From Gonatopus flavifemur (taxonomy: Eukaryota; Arthropoda; Insecta; Hymenoptera; Dryinidae): DNA of 64,000 nucleotides. Shown here in pieces: positions 26,920 to 39,179 of the stretch. The notes below the pieces were generated by a model. That model made no database searches. It had not been told where the DNA came from and saw only the letters and a list, made by a program, of their open reading frames with translations. The stretch spans positions 28,030,001-28,094,000 of the forward strand of contig JAFFJZ010000006.1 of assembly GCA_018340375.1 (NCBI GenBank), written 5' to 3'. A program made the translations under genes and the position numbers. The stretch's first letter is position 1; every line of letters begins with the position of its first letter.

Positions 26920-28199
26920 GAATCCTTTTTCAAGAACAGGCACAGAATTCCTCAAGAACTCTTTTCGAACTGATGAATTCGTGAACAACTCTGGAAGATT
27001 TCAATGGAATATCAAGACTTGTTTACAGTTCGGTATCACTGGAGTTTATTGAATCTTTTATCGTCAAATAAAACCCGAGGTTTTGCATGCGAATATTAAT
27101 ATTGACATACAAAATATACACGAAAAAAAATATATATCATCTTAACATTTGAATGAAATACACCGTTTTATAAATTATACCAAATCTAATTATCCATTTA
27201 CGATCATCTCTACATTCATTCAAACGATTATTCAAATTGTTTCAGTCAGAAAATAAATCAATCGATATTCAATTATTAATATTTTTCAATCACATCTCTG
27301 AGATTTATAAATAAAGTGGAAAGCTGTAAAACTTATCCAGGTGCAGATGAGAAAATTTGTTGTTCTTTTCGAAATTCAGACCTAGATAAATCTTCAAAGA
27401 TTCATCTCTGATAATTTTAGACTTTTTTATCTACTAATATCCAGTTGAGGTTTGCGGCAATGCGCAATCCTAGGCATGTAATTTATTATTAATCAAGGTA
27501 GTAAATTTTCGGATACGCCTTTGAATGGTATTGCACTTTTGGAGTGTTTGTAGGTGATCTTATTCTTCTCACATCGCGTTTTGAACCAAACCAAAGGAAT
27601 GGTATTTTCGCAAATAAAATCGCAAGGCAATTCGATGAAATTTATACTTCACCCATACAGCAGAAGAGTTCCCGTGATGCTCACAGATATGTATTCATTA
27701 TGAACAAATATTTTGCATTCTTAACGAACTCTTCATGAACGACTCAATGTTCAGAAAGAATTCCTATCAAGATTTCATAATGAATTCTGCGGGTATTCAA
27801 TACGTTTTCATCTTGAATTCATTATTGGTCGCATCACGGGGACTATTTAAAAGGTCTTTGGGAAGTCTTTATGAATTCAAATTGATCATTTGCGCTGGCT
27901 GGATAAAAAATACACAAGTGGACATTCCTCTTTCAAAAATTTTCTGCTGAAATCAAATGTTTCAATTTTCCCTGACTTTTTATGAATTTGAATGGATTTT
28001 TCCTGACTTTTAATGTCTGGGGGGGACCCTGTTTCACCATGAGTAGGAAATTTTTTACCCTGATTTGGTAGAATTTTTCCTCACTTTTTTGTAAAATCTG
28101 ACATCTCAAAGGCATAATAAGCCTTCAAAGTGGCAGGAAATTCCTTTATTTCTGCTAAAAAAAAACAGTTCCTTCACTGAAGGGATCAAACAACTCCCC

Positions 28200-28400
28200 G
28201 TAATTTTTATATTCTTGAAGTTTGAATTCTTTATAGATGGGTCATCGTTATTCATCTTCTCAAATCAACTCCTCGAGACTGAAAACATCATTCAAAGAAT
28301 GTACTGCAAGATTTTGGGTCTCCAACAGCTGAGTATTACGTTATCCGATCACTAATTTGTTTCAATAAACGTTTCAAACTTCAACAACATTGATTTTTAC
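28200..28400. repeat. dispersed repeat, TTCTTGAAGTTTGAA family, copy 1
   Basis: Similar to 31,185-31,450 (shared ACTG.AAACAT..TTCAAA..ATGTA.TGCAAGATTT) and, inverted and weaker, to 36,990-37,225. It has imperfect inverted ends (TTGAAGTTTGAA / TTCAAACTTCAA). Confidence 0.5.
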
Positions 28401-28987
28401 AGTGTATAACATTTCCCAAGAAAGTTCCAGTGAGAAAATTTATATATAATTTGGCAAAATTTTCCACTCGAGAGCATTTCGTACAATTTTTATACAATTT
28501 ATGTATAAATTATTCACAATGACGATACAGAGCCCGTGCAGAGAAATACTACACAACAAAAGTATCTTCATTCGTAAAAATTATCGCAAAAATATTTGTC
28601 TTCCCGGAAGGTTTTCATATACTCTTCAAAATTATATATAAAATATATTGAATTATATATAATTCTGAAATTTGTTCCTCTCGAGTGGTGGAATAAATAG
28701 CAGAGGCCATCAAAATTCAACCAATTTTTAGGAACAGAAACTACAGTGTATTTTTCCGAACCATTTTGATGCATTGAATCCGAATCTGACCTGAGAATTG
28801 CACTATCACGTCAAATTTTGCAGATATTCCAACCTAAAAATGTGAAAAACCCTGTCTTTCGACATATTTTTTTCTTCATTGAGATACAATTTGCAATTTG
28901 TATTTCCACATATTTACTGGAATACAAGCCAAAAAGCAGACTACAAGCTATCTCTTCGAGTTTATCTTTCGAAATTGGATTATTCTA

Positions 28988-29231
28988 CACTGGAGAAAAT
29001 ATTTATATGTCCTCTCTCCGTAAAATATTTATTTGTAGAAATTAAATATTCAATTATATGCAAAAAGTGATGACTTGTGGCGAATAAATTGTTTATTTGG
29101 AAGACCAATTCATCTGGGGGTAGCATTCAATTATTTGATTCGATTAAATATTCCATTAATCCTAAGAAAGATTTCATGGAGAGAGGACAAACAAACTATT
29201 CATTTGGTTGAAAGAAATTTTCTTTTCAGTG
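28988..29231. mobile_element. MITE of the AAATAAATA / TGTCCTCTC family, copy 2 (inverted)
   Basis: TA, CACTGGAGAAAATATTTA ... AAGAAATTTTCTTTTCAGTG, TA. Carries ACTTGTGGCGAATAAATTGT and TGGAGAGAGGACAAACAAAC, the reverse complement of blocks in the copies at 4.0 and 37.7 kb. 244 bp. Confidence 0.8.
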
Positions 29232-29426
29232 TAACTAAAATTTTACAACCATAAGGAAGACAAACCCTGGCTCACAACCCCAAGCTTCAAGCTCCAAAAG
29301 AGTTTGGAAATTATGAGCTAGGGGTTTGTTTTCATCCTAATTGTGTAATCATTTTTCATTAAGCGAATGCCAGCGGCGTGGAAGCACCCAAATCGTTCAT
29401 GACAAATTACGGCAAGATGCTTCATT

Positions 29427-29504
29427 TTAATCAAAATATCGCTCTGATCTCTGATCTTCTCTGATTCAGGTAGACCTGCTGTACAGAGCGATATTTGAAT
29501 TAAT
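29427..29504. mobile_element. hairpin MITE, TCAAAATATCG family, copy 2
   Basis: TTAATCAAAATATCGCTCTG faces CTGTACAGAGCGATATTTGA in inverted orientation, about 78 bp in all. Same termini as the copy at 176-313. Confidence 0.6.
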
Positions 29505-31184
29505 ATAAAGTGTTCACCCGTGTCACCTTAAATTAACCGAATTTCGGAATATACAGTCAAAAAAATAACTTTTAGTCTGTTTTTAGCTTGCATTCCAGTG
29601 AATACGTGAAAGCACAAATTTCGAATCATTGTCCCTTCAATGAAAGGAAAAGAAACATATTTGAGCAAACTCAACGGCATTTGAAAGGGAATGACTCATA
29701 GTTTGAAGTGCACCTACTAGTTTTGTGAGAAAAAATCACCTTCTAATGTTACTTAACCTAAATTAAGTCGAAAATCAGTGTTTCTCACACTTTTTTAGGT
29801 TGAAATATTCCGAAAACTTAACGCGATAGATCAATTTTCAAGCCAAATTCGGACTCCAAAATACTCCGGAAAAGTATACTATAGTTTCTATGACTTAACC
29901 CTTATTGGCCTGTGTAGTTAATAATTCATACAAACAAAATTCTGAATCGCTCCTTAAGAAATTTAACCCTCTAACCTTGAAAACATCCTCCCAAAGCCCA
30001 ATTAATTCCCATCCCATTACAAAATGCAATAATTAATACCGAACCGTGCATCATCGTCTTCGGTTAACTCAGTTAACGAGTATAATGCAAATTTCCACAA
30101 TTTCTCTCCTCTGTTATAATCACCGATCTCACGTGGGCGTAAAGATCACGGTCGAGTAGTTGACTCTGCACCGAGAGAAGAAAGAGTCCTCTTTGTCGTT
30201 CCCGTTCCCCGATTCAGCCTGCTGTTCAAATTTCTATCCTCTTCTTCCCTCTCTCTTTTTTTTCGCTTTCTTCTTCGTATTCACCGACTCATGTCCGTGT
30301 TTAGTGTCACCAAACGAAACAAAAACAAAAAAAACCCGCACACACATACACAAAACAATGGAGTACTGTAAAAATGATTATGAAAAAGAAGCAAAAACAA
30401 AAAAATACAGAGGAGAAAAGAAAGTACCAACGACAACGATGGAATAATATTCACGCCTCAGTAATGCACGTGCCTTTGCGTTGCTCATATGAATCTCGTA
30501 GTAGCGTGGAATACGATGCAAATATAGAGGTACCTATTTATGTATCTGAAATCTTGGAGGGTGAAACGCATGACAGACAATCTTCAAGGTTTTGCTTTGT
30601 GTTCATTATACAATTGCACACAACTTGTAACTGTGCCACTATTCTTCTTCGTCGTCGTCTCCGTCGACGGCCTACATCTTCTATGTTTCTTACGTTTGGT
30701 AAAACATATTTTCTTCGTGGCACGTTCAAGGGATTGTTTCGGATGTTTTTATTTCGAAATGAATTGAGGGATGCTTCGAGTCGAGTCCTGAAATTTAGAG
30801 CATTGGAACTACGCACTCCTGGACTACAAGAATCGTTATAGAACGATTGTTGGATTACTCTATCAATATGATGTGAAAATACTTTTCCTTGAACCTTGCA
30901 TCGCCAGAAATGATTGAGATTTGCAGGATCGATGAGGATTCCAAGTTCAAATTTTTCTTGGGTTGGCAAGCAAAGGGATGAAAAGTAGAGCTGAGGATTT
31001 TAAGAACAATGTAAAAATAATTCTGAGAATGCAATGAGATATTGGTTTGTGAGGAATGACAGTGGAATCAAACTTCCTGTCGATGGACTGAGCTAATTGA
31101 CCGCCAATTGACACCTGGAGATTTCAAATTAATTGAGAGTCCTCAGGAAGTGGAGACAGAAAATTTATAAACCCATCTCTTGAT

Positions 31185-31450
31185 AGCGGACAGAAGCAAA
31201 AAACATGGTGTCAGAATATGCAGAATTTTCCATCTTCTTGAAGTTTGAATCCTTCATTGAAACGAGATGAAAATTTAAACTCATCAAATTAAAGAAATTA
31301 TGGGTGTTCATCTTTCCAATGAATTCCTTGGAACTGGAAACATTGCTCAAAAAATGTATTGCAAGATTTCAAGTTTTCAACAATTGTGGATTTTGTTATT
31401 TGTTTACCAATTCGTTCTGATAAAAGATTCAACCTTCAGCAACAGGAATG
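31185..31450. repeat. dispersed repeat, TTCTTGAAGTTTGAA family, copy 2
   Basis: Partner of 28,200-28,400. It abuts the palindromic MITE at 31,508. Confidence 0.5.
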
Positions 31451-31507
31451 TGATAGGATGTGGGTTAGTGAGGATGGAGAATAGAATCAAATTCAAAGCC
31501 ATTCCTA

Positions 31508-31855
31508 CACTGAGAAAAATGTGTTTCGTAGAACTAGCAATCACAGAATTGTTGGCATTTTATTGTTGGAAATACAATAATTTTTGTTCTTATAGCAATA
31601 CATTTTGTCTTGTTAACAATAGAATTGTCAATTCAGCAATATTAACGGTCATATTTTTACGATTTTCATTGTAGGTTGACATATGACAATGCTGAATTGT
31701 CACATATCAACCAGCAATAAAATTGCTGAATTGACAATTTTATTGTTAATAAGACAACTATATATTGCTATAAGAACAAGAATTATTGTATATTCAACAA
31801 TAAAATGTCAGCAATGCTTTTATTGCTAGTTCTACGAAACATATTTTTCTCAGTG
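31508..31855. mobile_element. long palindromic MITE, 348 bp, TA target
   Basis: TA, CACTGAGAAAAATGTGTTTC facing GAAACATATTTTTCTCAGTG, TA. The arms of about 130 bp stay paired through GTAGAACTAGCAAT, TTTTATTGTTG, CTTATAGCAATA and CAATTCAGCAAT. No real gene inside. Confidence 0.9.
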
Positions 31856-31993
31856 TAGCAGAAATTAGCACCGAATCAACGTTGTTTCGAGCTTAGATGC
31901 CTCGGAACAACGTGGATCCGGTGTTGATTTCTACTAGGGATCTGTCTTTGAAAACAACCTCGAAAACGGAACATGTCATGCTTCAGTATTTCG

Positions 31994-32400
31994 CACGGAA
32001 AAAATACTGTAGCTGCATCAGCGAAGGGCCTAGCACGGACTCGGACACTCGGAAAGCTATTAAATTAGCTCCTGCACGGAGAGAAATTTTGTTTTTGGAT
32101 TTATTCGAACTGACTGAACTTTGTTTGAATCAACTGAATTTCTATTTAAATATGAACCCACTAGTTTTACTCGAATCAAATAAAATTTTACGGGATGCAA
32201 TGAAATGTCGAGTAGGTTCAGTTCAAGTAAACTATTTTTCTAGGCGTGTAGATAAATTTTGGCTATCACAGCAAATAAATTAGCTATGAAAGCAATTTTT
32301 ATTTTTGCTGTCATAACTAAAATTCAGCTGCAGGAGTTAATTTAATGACCGCCCGTGTGTCGCTGCAGCTAAATTATGTTATTCGATGCAGGTCCCCGTG
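31994..32400. mobile_element. TTAGCTGCAGGAGCTAA MITE, copy interrupted by another MITE
   Basis: CACGGAAAAAATACTGTAGC ... TCCCCGTG. It matches 35,700-35,924 in AGCACGGAC, GCTATTAAATTAGCTCCTG and GCTGCAGGAG.TAATTTAATG. It is split at 32,075-32,248 by a second element with CACGGAGAGAAATTTTG and CTAGGCGTG ends. Confidence 0.7.
32075..32248. mobile_element. nested MITE with CACGGAGAGAAA end
   Basis: Inserted in the TTAGCTGCAG element. Comparison with 35,755-35,790 shows CTCCTGCAGCTAAATTTTAG continuing across the gap. ACCTACTCGACATTTCATTGC-type symmetry is weak. 174 bp. Confidence 0.6.
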
Positions 32401-33234
32401 CCCCGTTTAGAGAGATGTATTTTTTTCACGGTTTTCACTCCGCCCCTGTGTACAAGAGCGATCGATCGACCTCCACCGTATAAATAGGAGACAATTATGG
32501 AATTTTAAAAAACAGACGTACAGCGAAAGGAACAAAGATATTTATGAAAATGAGAAGAAGAAAGAAACAGTTTCACAAAGCGCGGAAACTGTAGAAACAA
32601 GAGGTATAACAATGGAGCCACAGTAAAGAAATAAAATACGTCGAGCCGGGATAGGTTTTTATCCCTATCGTCACGGTCTATAACTTGGTTTCCCCGTGTT
32701 ACTGAGTAGAAGATCCCCTTTAAAATATTAGTCATCATCGTTACATCACGTATCTCTTCTCTCTTAGATTTGATTCAACGGAATGACTTTCGTTTTATTT
32801 TACTCCCGTAAACGCGTACGAGAATCAAAAAAGAAGAATACAATTAATTATGATATTTCCACAATCTACTGTATTCAGAAAGGAAAATAAGTTTGAATCT
32901 ACGATAGAAGCGAATATACGGGGTATCCAAAATCATTCATTGAACAAAATGAAAAGGTATAAAATTTCAAGAAAAACAATATATATCGTAAAACAATCTG
33001 TATAATCCTCAACATGTAACGCGGTAAGGGACACCTGGTTGGAAGGTTGTGGTTTAATAGCATTTCAAACAATGATTCATTATCAACCGATACGTTTCTG
33101 ATCTTGATTTGTTCCACTTTGAAGGAATTATCGACGTATTCAGTGATTCTTAAATGACTCACAGGATTTCTTCATGCTATCAAAAGGAAGATATTTGGAG
33201 GATGAATCGATAGTTCTCGTAGTTCACTGTAGAA

Positions 33235-33440
33235 AATAATTGTGGAATTTTCCTCTAAAGAATGGTGACAGCACATAATATGTTCCTCCATAGATGGGGA
33301 ATTTAGTGGACTTTTCCTTCATTCGTAGAGGATTCAACCCTCACAAAAAAACCATATATATTTCCTCAAAGTGGTGGAAAAATCCTTCATTTTTTATGAC
33401 AAAATAATTCCCCCGCGATAAGGGGACTACTAAATCCATC
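33235..33440. mobile_element. MITE related to the 9.3 and 23.2 kb elements
   Basis: CACTGTAGAAAATAATTGTG start; shares CATTCGTAGAGGATTCAACC and CTCAAAGTGGTGGAAAAATC with those copies. The right end is not clear. Confidence 0.5.
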
Positions 33441-33813
33441 AGGAATGTGAAGAAAAACACATGTTTCAGAAATAATACGCGACACCGACCCCACGAGCTC
33501 CACATTTTTCCCGCACACGCGAACGTTGAAAAGGTGAAGGAAGAAAAAAAAGATGGAATGAATGAGAATCCAATTGAATCGAGGAAACAATTATGCGTGA
33601 TTATTACAGTTCCTTCGATGAGCTTACACAGATCTTACGTGTACGAACTAACCGTTACTTCATCGTTCTAAAGTAACGATGCGTTAATACCATTTACGGG
33701 CGAATAATTAAAGTGCTTTTGAACGTAGAAAGTATAAAAGAAGAATATACAAACAAATCTGATGTTAATAATAAGCGATTGTAAGATGATTGTATGCGTA
33801 CACGAACGAATAC

Positions 33814-33846
33814 AATCATCATCATTATCATCATCATCATCATCAT
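33814..33846. repeat. (ATC)n microsatellite
   Basis: About ten ATC units with one TTA interruption. Confidence 0.95.
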
Positions 33847-34644
33847 TCGCGTAACTTTCGACCGTATAAATGCCTCTCTCGTAGATTTCGATCTTGCTGG
33901 AATGAAGATAATAACGAAAAGAAAAGAACAAAAAAAAAGAAGGCAAGTGAAGAGAAGAATGATGAAAACCAAACCGAAATTTTTGCTATTATTTTGCAAC
34001 ACGGTAGTATTATAATTCCCCGAGGAGGTTGTAAAAGCGATTATCGTTATGAAATAACTCGAAGAACAAAGAATAGTTTTGTGTCATAAGTAGGCTCTGC
34101 CTTCTGGCGAATATTTTTCGCACACAAACATTTGTTGAATTGAAACCAACACCAGCTGTGTGTTGTCGATTGACAAGTTGCGATCTTTTTGTGAAATAAA
34201 TCATACAATAAAACACCTTCGCGGTATGGCCTTTTTTTTCGCAACTGTTATGAAACAAGAGCCGCCGCCAACAATTCTTGTTTTGCAATTTTGAATTGTC
34301 TTGTAATTTCTGAACTAAAAGAAAACAACAAACCACCACTCAGAATTTTCAACACTCGTTCGTTGTAGATTAATTTGAAAGTAACAACAATGCGATATCG
34401 AATATAAACCGACGAATGGAATGGTTGTTAATTTGGTATGCAACGGCCAACGTATCGACACCGCCGTCGTCATGACGCATTGTAAAATTGCGTCACGTGT
34501 ATGGATACTACCGATAGAAACAGGAAGATTAAAGATACCTCCGCGAATACCGCCCCTCCCAGATAAATCGGAAAAATATTTCATGAATTCTTCGAAATCA
34601 ATCGCGAAGTGGGCAAGAATGTTATAGATTGTCCCCACCTTGAT

Positions 34645-34683
34645 GCACGGCATGGAATGGCATGGCATGGCATGGCACGGCAC
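34645..34683. repeat. (GGCAT)n tandem repeat
   Basis: Seven or so pentamer units with a few substitutions (GGAAT, GGCAC). Confidence 0.85.
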
Positions 34684-35699
34684 TTGAAAATCCTTCGAAA
34701 CCAAGTGTATATGCACATTGTGCGTTTACGAGCGTTTCGAAAGATTCTTCGTCACGCCTACGCCGTAACATTAAGGTCATAATATATTCAACGATGAGTT
34801 TTATGGTCTTGCCAGCGAACGGGACGCCGCCACCGCCCGGCTACCGTGGAACTTTGATAAACTCGCATCTATTCGTGTAAGACGATTTGTCACGGGGAGT
34901 TAGGAGAAAAAATATCGTCGTCGTCGCTGTATCCGTATTTATCACAACATTCAAATCACTTGTAACATATTCGGCGATACATCATTCGAATTTCACGCTT
35001 GTCCCTAATAACGAATTTTAATAGTCGTTTGGAGATTCGGTGTTGTCACTTTGTCACGATTATTCATTTTTATGAAAAGCAAAAAACAAAAGAACTGGAT
35101 GAAATTTCAAATGCGGGAGCAGGAATCTCACGAGGATGTACTTACATAAAGTTAAAAGATAAGAAAATAACACTATTTTACGCTTATTCACTGAAAAACT
35201 ATGTACGCGGAATGATCAGGCGAGCATCGATTGTAACGATCGCTCACTCACGCAGTCAGTCTTGTGTCGAAACGCCGTGAATAATTCATCGTTTATCAAA
35301 CTTATGTATGCGTGTGTGACTTCTTCTCGTCTTTGTCGTCAGTCAGTCTGGCGAGGTAAACATTCTCTTTCAACCGTTACACCATACCGTCTGGAGTGGT
35401 ACGTGGTGTACCGTGTAACACTGTTGATCTATCGCGTCTTATACCAAGAGGTTTTTCTCGCGGTTCATGATTTTTCATCCTTTCAAAGGCTATAGAGAAA
35501 TAAAAATGGAACATCAGCGACCAGGAGAAGTTTGTCCGAAGTTCTCACTCATACACAGTTTTGGGAATTTCCTGATAGGTTCTCCGTAACTACATCTGGA
35601 AACTCGAGATTTCCTGGGAAACTCTCTGAAACGATAATGACGAATCGAAAGACTCGCTCAACTGGAGTGACAACTCTCAAGAAAATTTCCAGAACTACA

Positions 35700-35924
35700 C
35701 ACGGGAAGAATAATTTAGCTGTAGCACCTAAGTGGCTAGCACGGACATGGACAGCCATTAAATTAGCTCCTGCAGCTAAATTTTAGCTGTTATAGCAAAA
35801 AAATTTGCATGTGTAGCTAATTTATATGCGGTGGTAGCTAAAATTTAGCTGCGGGAGCTAATTTAATGGCTGTCCGTGTCTGTGCTAGTCATTTAGCTGC
35901 TGCAGCTAAATTATTTTTTCCGTG
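35700..35924. mobile_element. TTAGCTGCAGGAGCTAA palindromic MITE, intact copy
   Basis: CACGGGAAGAATAATTTAGC ... AAATTATTTTTTCCGTG. The arms mirror GCTAGCACGGAC / GTCCGTGTCTGTGCTAG and AGCCATTAAATTAGCTCCTG / AGGAGCTAA-type blocks, with AGCT units throughout. 225 bp. Relatives at 32.0, 37.9-38.16 and 51.9 kb. Confidence 0.8.
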
Positions 35925-36356
35925 CCCGGAAAGAAGTGATTTGCTGTGAGATGAACAACCATTTTTTTAGCTTCTGTAGCTAAATTTTTAGTTAATGTTG
36001 CTGAGAAATTTACCTGATACGGCTAAGGATTTCTTTCCATGTGATATGACAAATCCAGAAAATGGACCTTGAGAAATAGAACTTCGACTACAGTTCCTGT
36101 ACTCCCTGCATTCTTTCTTTGGAACTTCACCTTGGGACTCGAGCACTCTTATGAAATTTTCTTTCCAAAAACTATGACGATGAATCGAAAGACTCACACG
36201 GGAAAAAATGATGTGGTTACCCTGGTAGAAATTTGATCAGGCATTCCCTATTTCGAATAAGGTCCTGATCAGGTTAGAATCCGGAGACCGTGAATGAGGC
36301 AAATCTTATAAAGCCTTGATAAGGAATTTATCTGATTTCCCTAATAGGATTCAAAT

Positions 36357-37515
36357 TAGTGTTGCCGCGATCCGAGCTAATCCGAGTTTTGAGCATGAGC
36401 TCGGCTTGGCTCTTGTTTTTGACAAATATGCTCGACTCGCAGATCGGATCGATAGATCCACTGCTCGGATTGGCTCGAAGATCGTTGAGCTAGATCGAAG
36501 ATCTCACGATCCTACTTCGTTCAAAACAAACGCGAATAAAAAATTCTTGCATCCAGGGGCTCCTTGAGAATAGAGCTTACAGTACAGGCCATAAGTTTGA
36601 ATTAACCTAAAGACATTTAACATTTACATCTTCGCTGTTCGAAATTGATTCAATTCATATAAACTACGTAAATAATAATCAGAAAATGTCTAAACAATAT
36701 AAAACACAATGAACTTATGTCAATAAAGTAAGTTGATTTCCTGAAACAAACACATTAACTGAAAAAATTGTTTTTCTTTTGGGTGTATTCAAACTTTTGG
36801 CCTGTACTGTATTTCTAAAGCTCTTAAAGTTTAAGTATAAAACAACGTTTTTTCAACATTTTTATGACTCGGCGAATCAAATTTCATAAATGTTAGTTGT
36901 GAAAACTCCATGAATGCATCTTCCAATGGATAAATAGATAAATATATCATTAAATTTATCTTCAGAGGATTGGCGATGAAGACAAATCCACTTTATAAAC
37001 ATGTTGCTGAAGTTTGAATCGTTTATTGAAACGAATTAGTACTCGAATAACACAATATTCAGATATTATAGACCAAAAAATCTTGCAGTGCAACTTTAAA
37101 CTATGTTTGCAATTTCAAGAAGTTGAAATCTGGGGATAAATACCGATAATTTGTCAGGTTTTGTGAGTTTGAATTTTCGTTTCGTGTCTATAAACGATTC
37201 AAATTTCCACAACATTTATTAACATATTTTCTTAATATCGACTCTGCTACTAATTAAACATTCAACACAATATTGTTTCATAATCCAAGATTCAATGAGA
37301 TTTTGCGAGATTCAGTGAGATTTGGCGAGATGCAATGGTTTTTCTTAACCAGGGTCCTTCGTCTGATAGGAAATTTTCTCAATAACGATCTGGCTCGTCG
37401 ATCTCATAGTTCTGGCTTAGCTCGAAACTCGGATCGACTGAAATTTTTTCAGCTCTGCTCGAAGATCGGATCGTTTGAAATTATTGAGATCGGCTCGAAG
37501 ATCGCGGCAACACTA
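36357..37515. mobile_element. hAT-type non-autonomous transposon, 1,159 bp
   Basis: Terminal inverted repeats TAGTGTTGCCGCGATC and GATCGCGGCAACACTA, with a perfect 8-bp target duplication ATTCAAAT at 36,349-36,356 and 37,516-37,523. Eight-bp duplications and TAGnGTTGCC-like ends are typical of hAT. Subterminal regions repeat GGCTCG, GCTCGAAGATC and CGGATCG many times in both arms, as hAT transposase-binding motifs often do. No transposase frame. It holds a nested Tc1-type element. Confidence 0.9.
36580..36809. mobile_element. Tc1/mariner-type MITE nested in the hAT element
   Basis: TA duplications at 36,578 and 36,810. Inverted ends CAGTACAGGCCATAAGTTTG and CAAACTTTTGGCCTGTACTG. 230 bp, no coding capacity. 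The CAGT...GGCCA(A)AAGTTTG end is of Tc1 type. Confidence 0.9.
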
Positions 37516-37677
37516 ATTCAAATAGGGTTGTAACGCAGGGGTACAATGGGGTTCGGATGAGGTTTCCACAAAATCGAGCGAAATAGGGAAAACCGTAACG
37601 ACACTTGATGAGGGCCTGATAAGAAATCAGGCATGCCTCGTCAGGCCCTGGTATTTTCCCATTCAAAATTTCTACTA

Positions 37678-37878
37678 CACTGAAGAAAAAATTTCTTCCA
37701 ACCAAATAAATAGTTTATTTGTCCTCTCTCCACAAAATATTTCTTAGGATTAATGAAATATTCAATCGGATCGAATAATGGAATGCTTGCCCCGAATAAA
37801 TAATTTATTCGCCACAAGTCATCAGTTTTTACATCTAATTGAATATTTAATTTTTACAAATAAATATTTTTTCCAGTG
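37678..37878. mobile_element. MITE of the AAATAAATA / TGTCCTCTC family, copy 3, TA target
   Basis: CACTGAAGAAAAAATTTCTT ... TTTTTTCCAGTG between TA at 37,676 and 37,879. Removing it with one TA restores CTACTAGGG, the end sequence of the host element as seen at 13,859-13,866. 201 bp. Confidence 0.9.
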
Positions 37879-37904
37879 TAGGGTGGGATTTGGATAGCTG
37901 AAAA

Positions 37905-38162
37905 TTAGTTGTGGTAGCTATTTTTCAGCTTAAGCAACAAAACTTATTGCTGTAGGAGCTAAAATCTAGTTTTGACAGCAATTTTTTTCGCTATCCGAAT
38001 ATCAAATACATGAATTCCTAACTACGATAACGAGTTATTTTTCCTGCAGCAGCTACATTTCTTGCTGTTATTGCAAAGTACAGCAACTGTGGTAGCGAAA
38101 ACATAACTCCTGTCACGAATTTTTAACCATCAAATCAATAACTAATTATTTTTTCCCGTGTA
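37905..38162. repeat. relic of the TAGCTGCAG MITE family
   Basis: Many AGCTAAAAT, TTGCTGT and GTAGCTA blocks and a TTATTTTTTCCCGTG end, like 35,700-35,924 but diverged. The left end is ill defined. Confidence 0.45.
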
Positions 38163-38359
38163 CGTTTGTTACATTCTCCATCAAATTACTACGATGAAAA
38201 GGTCTTTGTCTATGAAATTACTTAGTCGTTCTCATTTTTCGAAGAAAATTTCACAATCATTTCCCAAAGTATACTACACATCTGATATTCTTCCTTTTCA
38301 GTACACTGTATAAATAATCAGAATTTTCCTGTACTCAGCAACGCAAAATTCCCATCATG

Positions 38360-38984
38360 CAAAATTGAAAATTTTGTGTAAATGTGTTGAAAACTCCGTG
38401 TATCATGAATTTTTCTGTTAAATATTCAACACAAACCGTGTAACTTCCACAGACAGTCCTTGTGTAATCAGGTCTCAACTGATTTATAATGTGAAATCAT
38501 TCAAACAAACAAATTATTCTCAACTACCAAAGGGAGATCGGGAGTTATTTTTTTATGAAAGTTCCATGTACGTGTAACTTTGGTAGTCATTGGAAGAACT
38601 ATTCATCCATTTTCATTCATTTTGGTTTTGGCTTCCATTCTAATGGGAATTAGTTTTCTAGATATATAAATTTGAAAATTGAGTGCCGGTAGTGGCTTGA
38701 GTGATACAGCTTCAACATTCGGTCCCAACGATCCGTGTTCAATTCTCATTGAAGTACCATTTTTTTTCAATTTATTCTTATGCATTGTTCCAACACGAAA
38801 AAAGTGTGATTTTCACATTTGATTTATGTTAAAAAATTCATAAATTACACTTGTGTTGATTCACTACTTATTTTGGATTTCATTTGACAGTACTTATGTG
38901 CTGAGTTTACACCATTGGAAATTCCAATCAAAACTTTATCAGTAGTGAGTAGTAACTATAACTAACACAAAATTTCCAACTGTG
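38360..38984. mobile_element. MITE/SINE-like element with tRNA-like module, copy 2
   Basis: Reverse orientation relative to 9,913-10,670. Shares CATGAATTTTTCTGTTAAATA, AAGTTCCATGTACGTGTAAC, the tRNA-like block and the ACAAAATTTCCAACTGTG end. About 625 bp, shortened on one side. Confidence 0.7.
38688..38756 (+). other. tRNA-like module within the element
   Basis: GGTAGTGGCTTGAGTGATAC then GTGTTCAATTCTCATTGAAG, ending in GTACC, which could pair with the starting GGTA. Same module as 10,201-10,275 (minus). Confidence 0.4.
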
Positions 38985-39179
38985 TGAGATAAGAAACTAA
39001 TTTCCGGTACATACATATGAAATTTCTCATAAATTTAAATGAAAATTCCAAACTTTCTATGCTTTTTACCATCATTTTCCAGTAAATTTCCATTAAAATA
39101 TATGAAACTTCTAACACGCGTCTGGATGAATTACTTCCGAACATTTATGTAAAGTTTTCCATAGAAATTTGTTACAATA

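Larger units (their letters stand above)
36220..37883. mobile_element. CCCT(A/G)GTAGAAATTTGATCAGG element, copy 2, interrupted by two insertions
   Basis: Matches 13,583-13,866 on both sides of an insertion at 36,357-37,515 and again across one at 37,678-37,878. Without the insertions it would be about 294 bp, against 284 for the intact copy. Confidence 0.88.

Noticed and set aside
30374..30841. 155-codon plus-strand frame and a 143-codon minus-strand frame over the same bases
   Set aside because: Both strands are open at once, with Arg-rich runs from CGT trinucleotides and no family resemblance.
31300..31674. 124-codon frame
   Set aside because: It runs into the arm of the palindromic MITE at 31,508; a by-product of the repeat.
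34645..34683. Pentamer array considered as telomere-like sequence
   Set aside because: GGCAT is not an insect telomere unit (TTAGG), and the tract has only about seven units.
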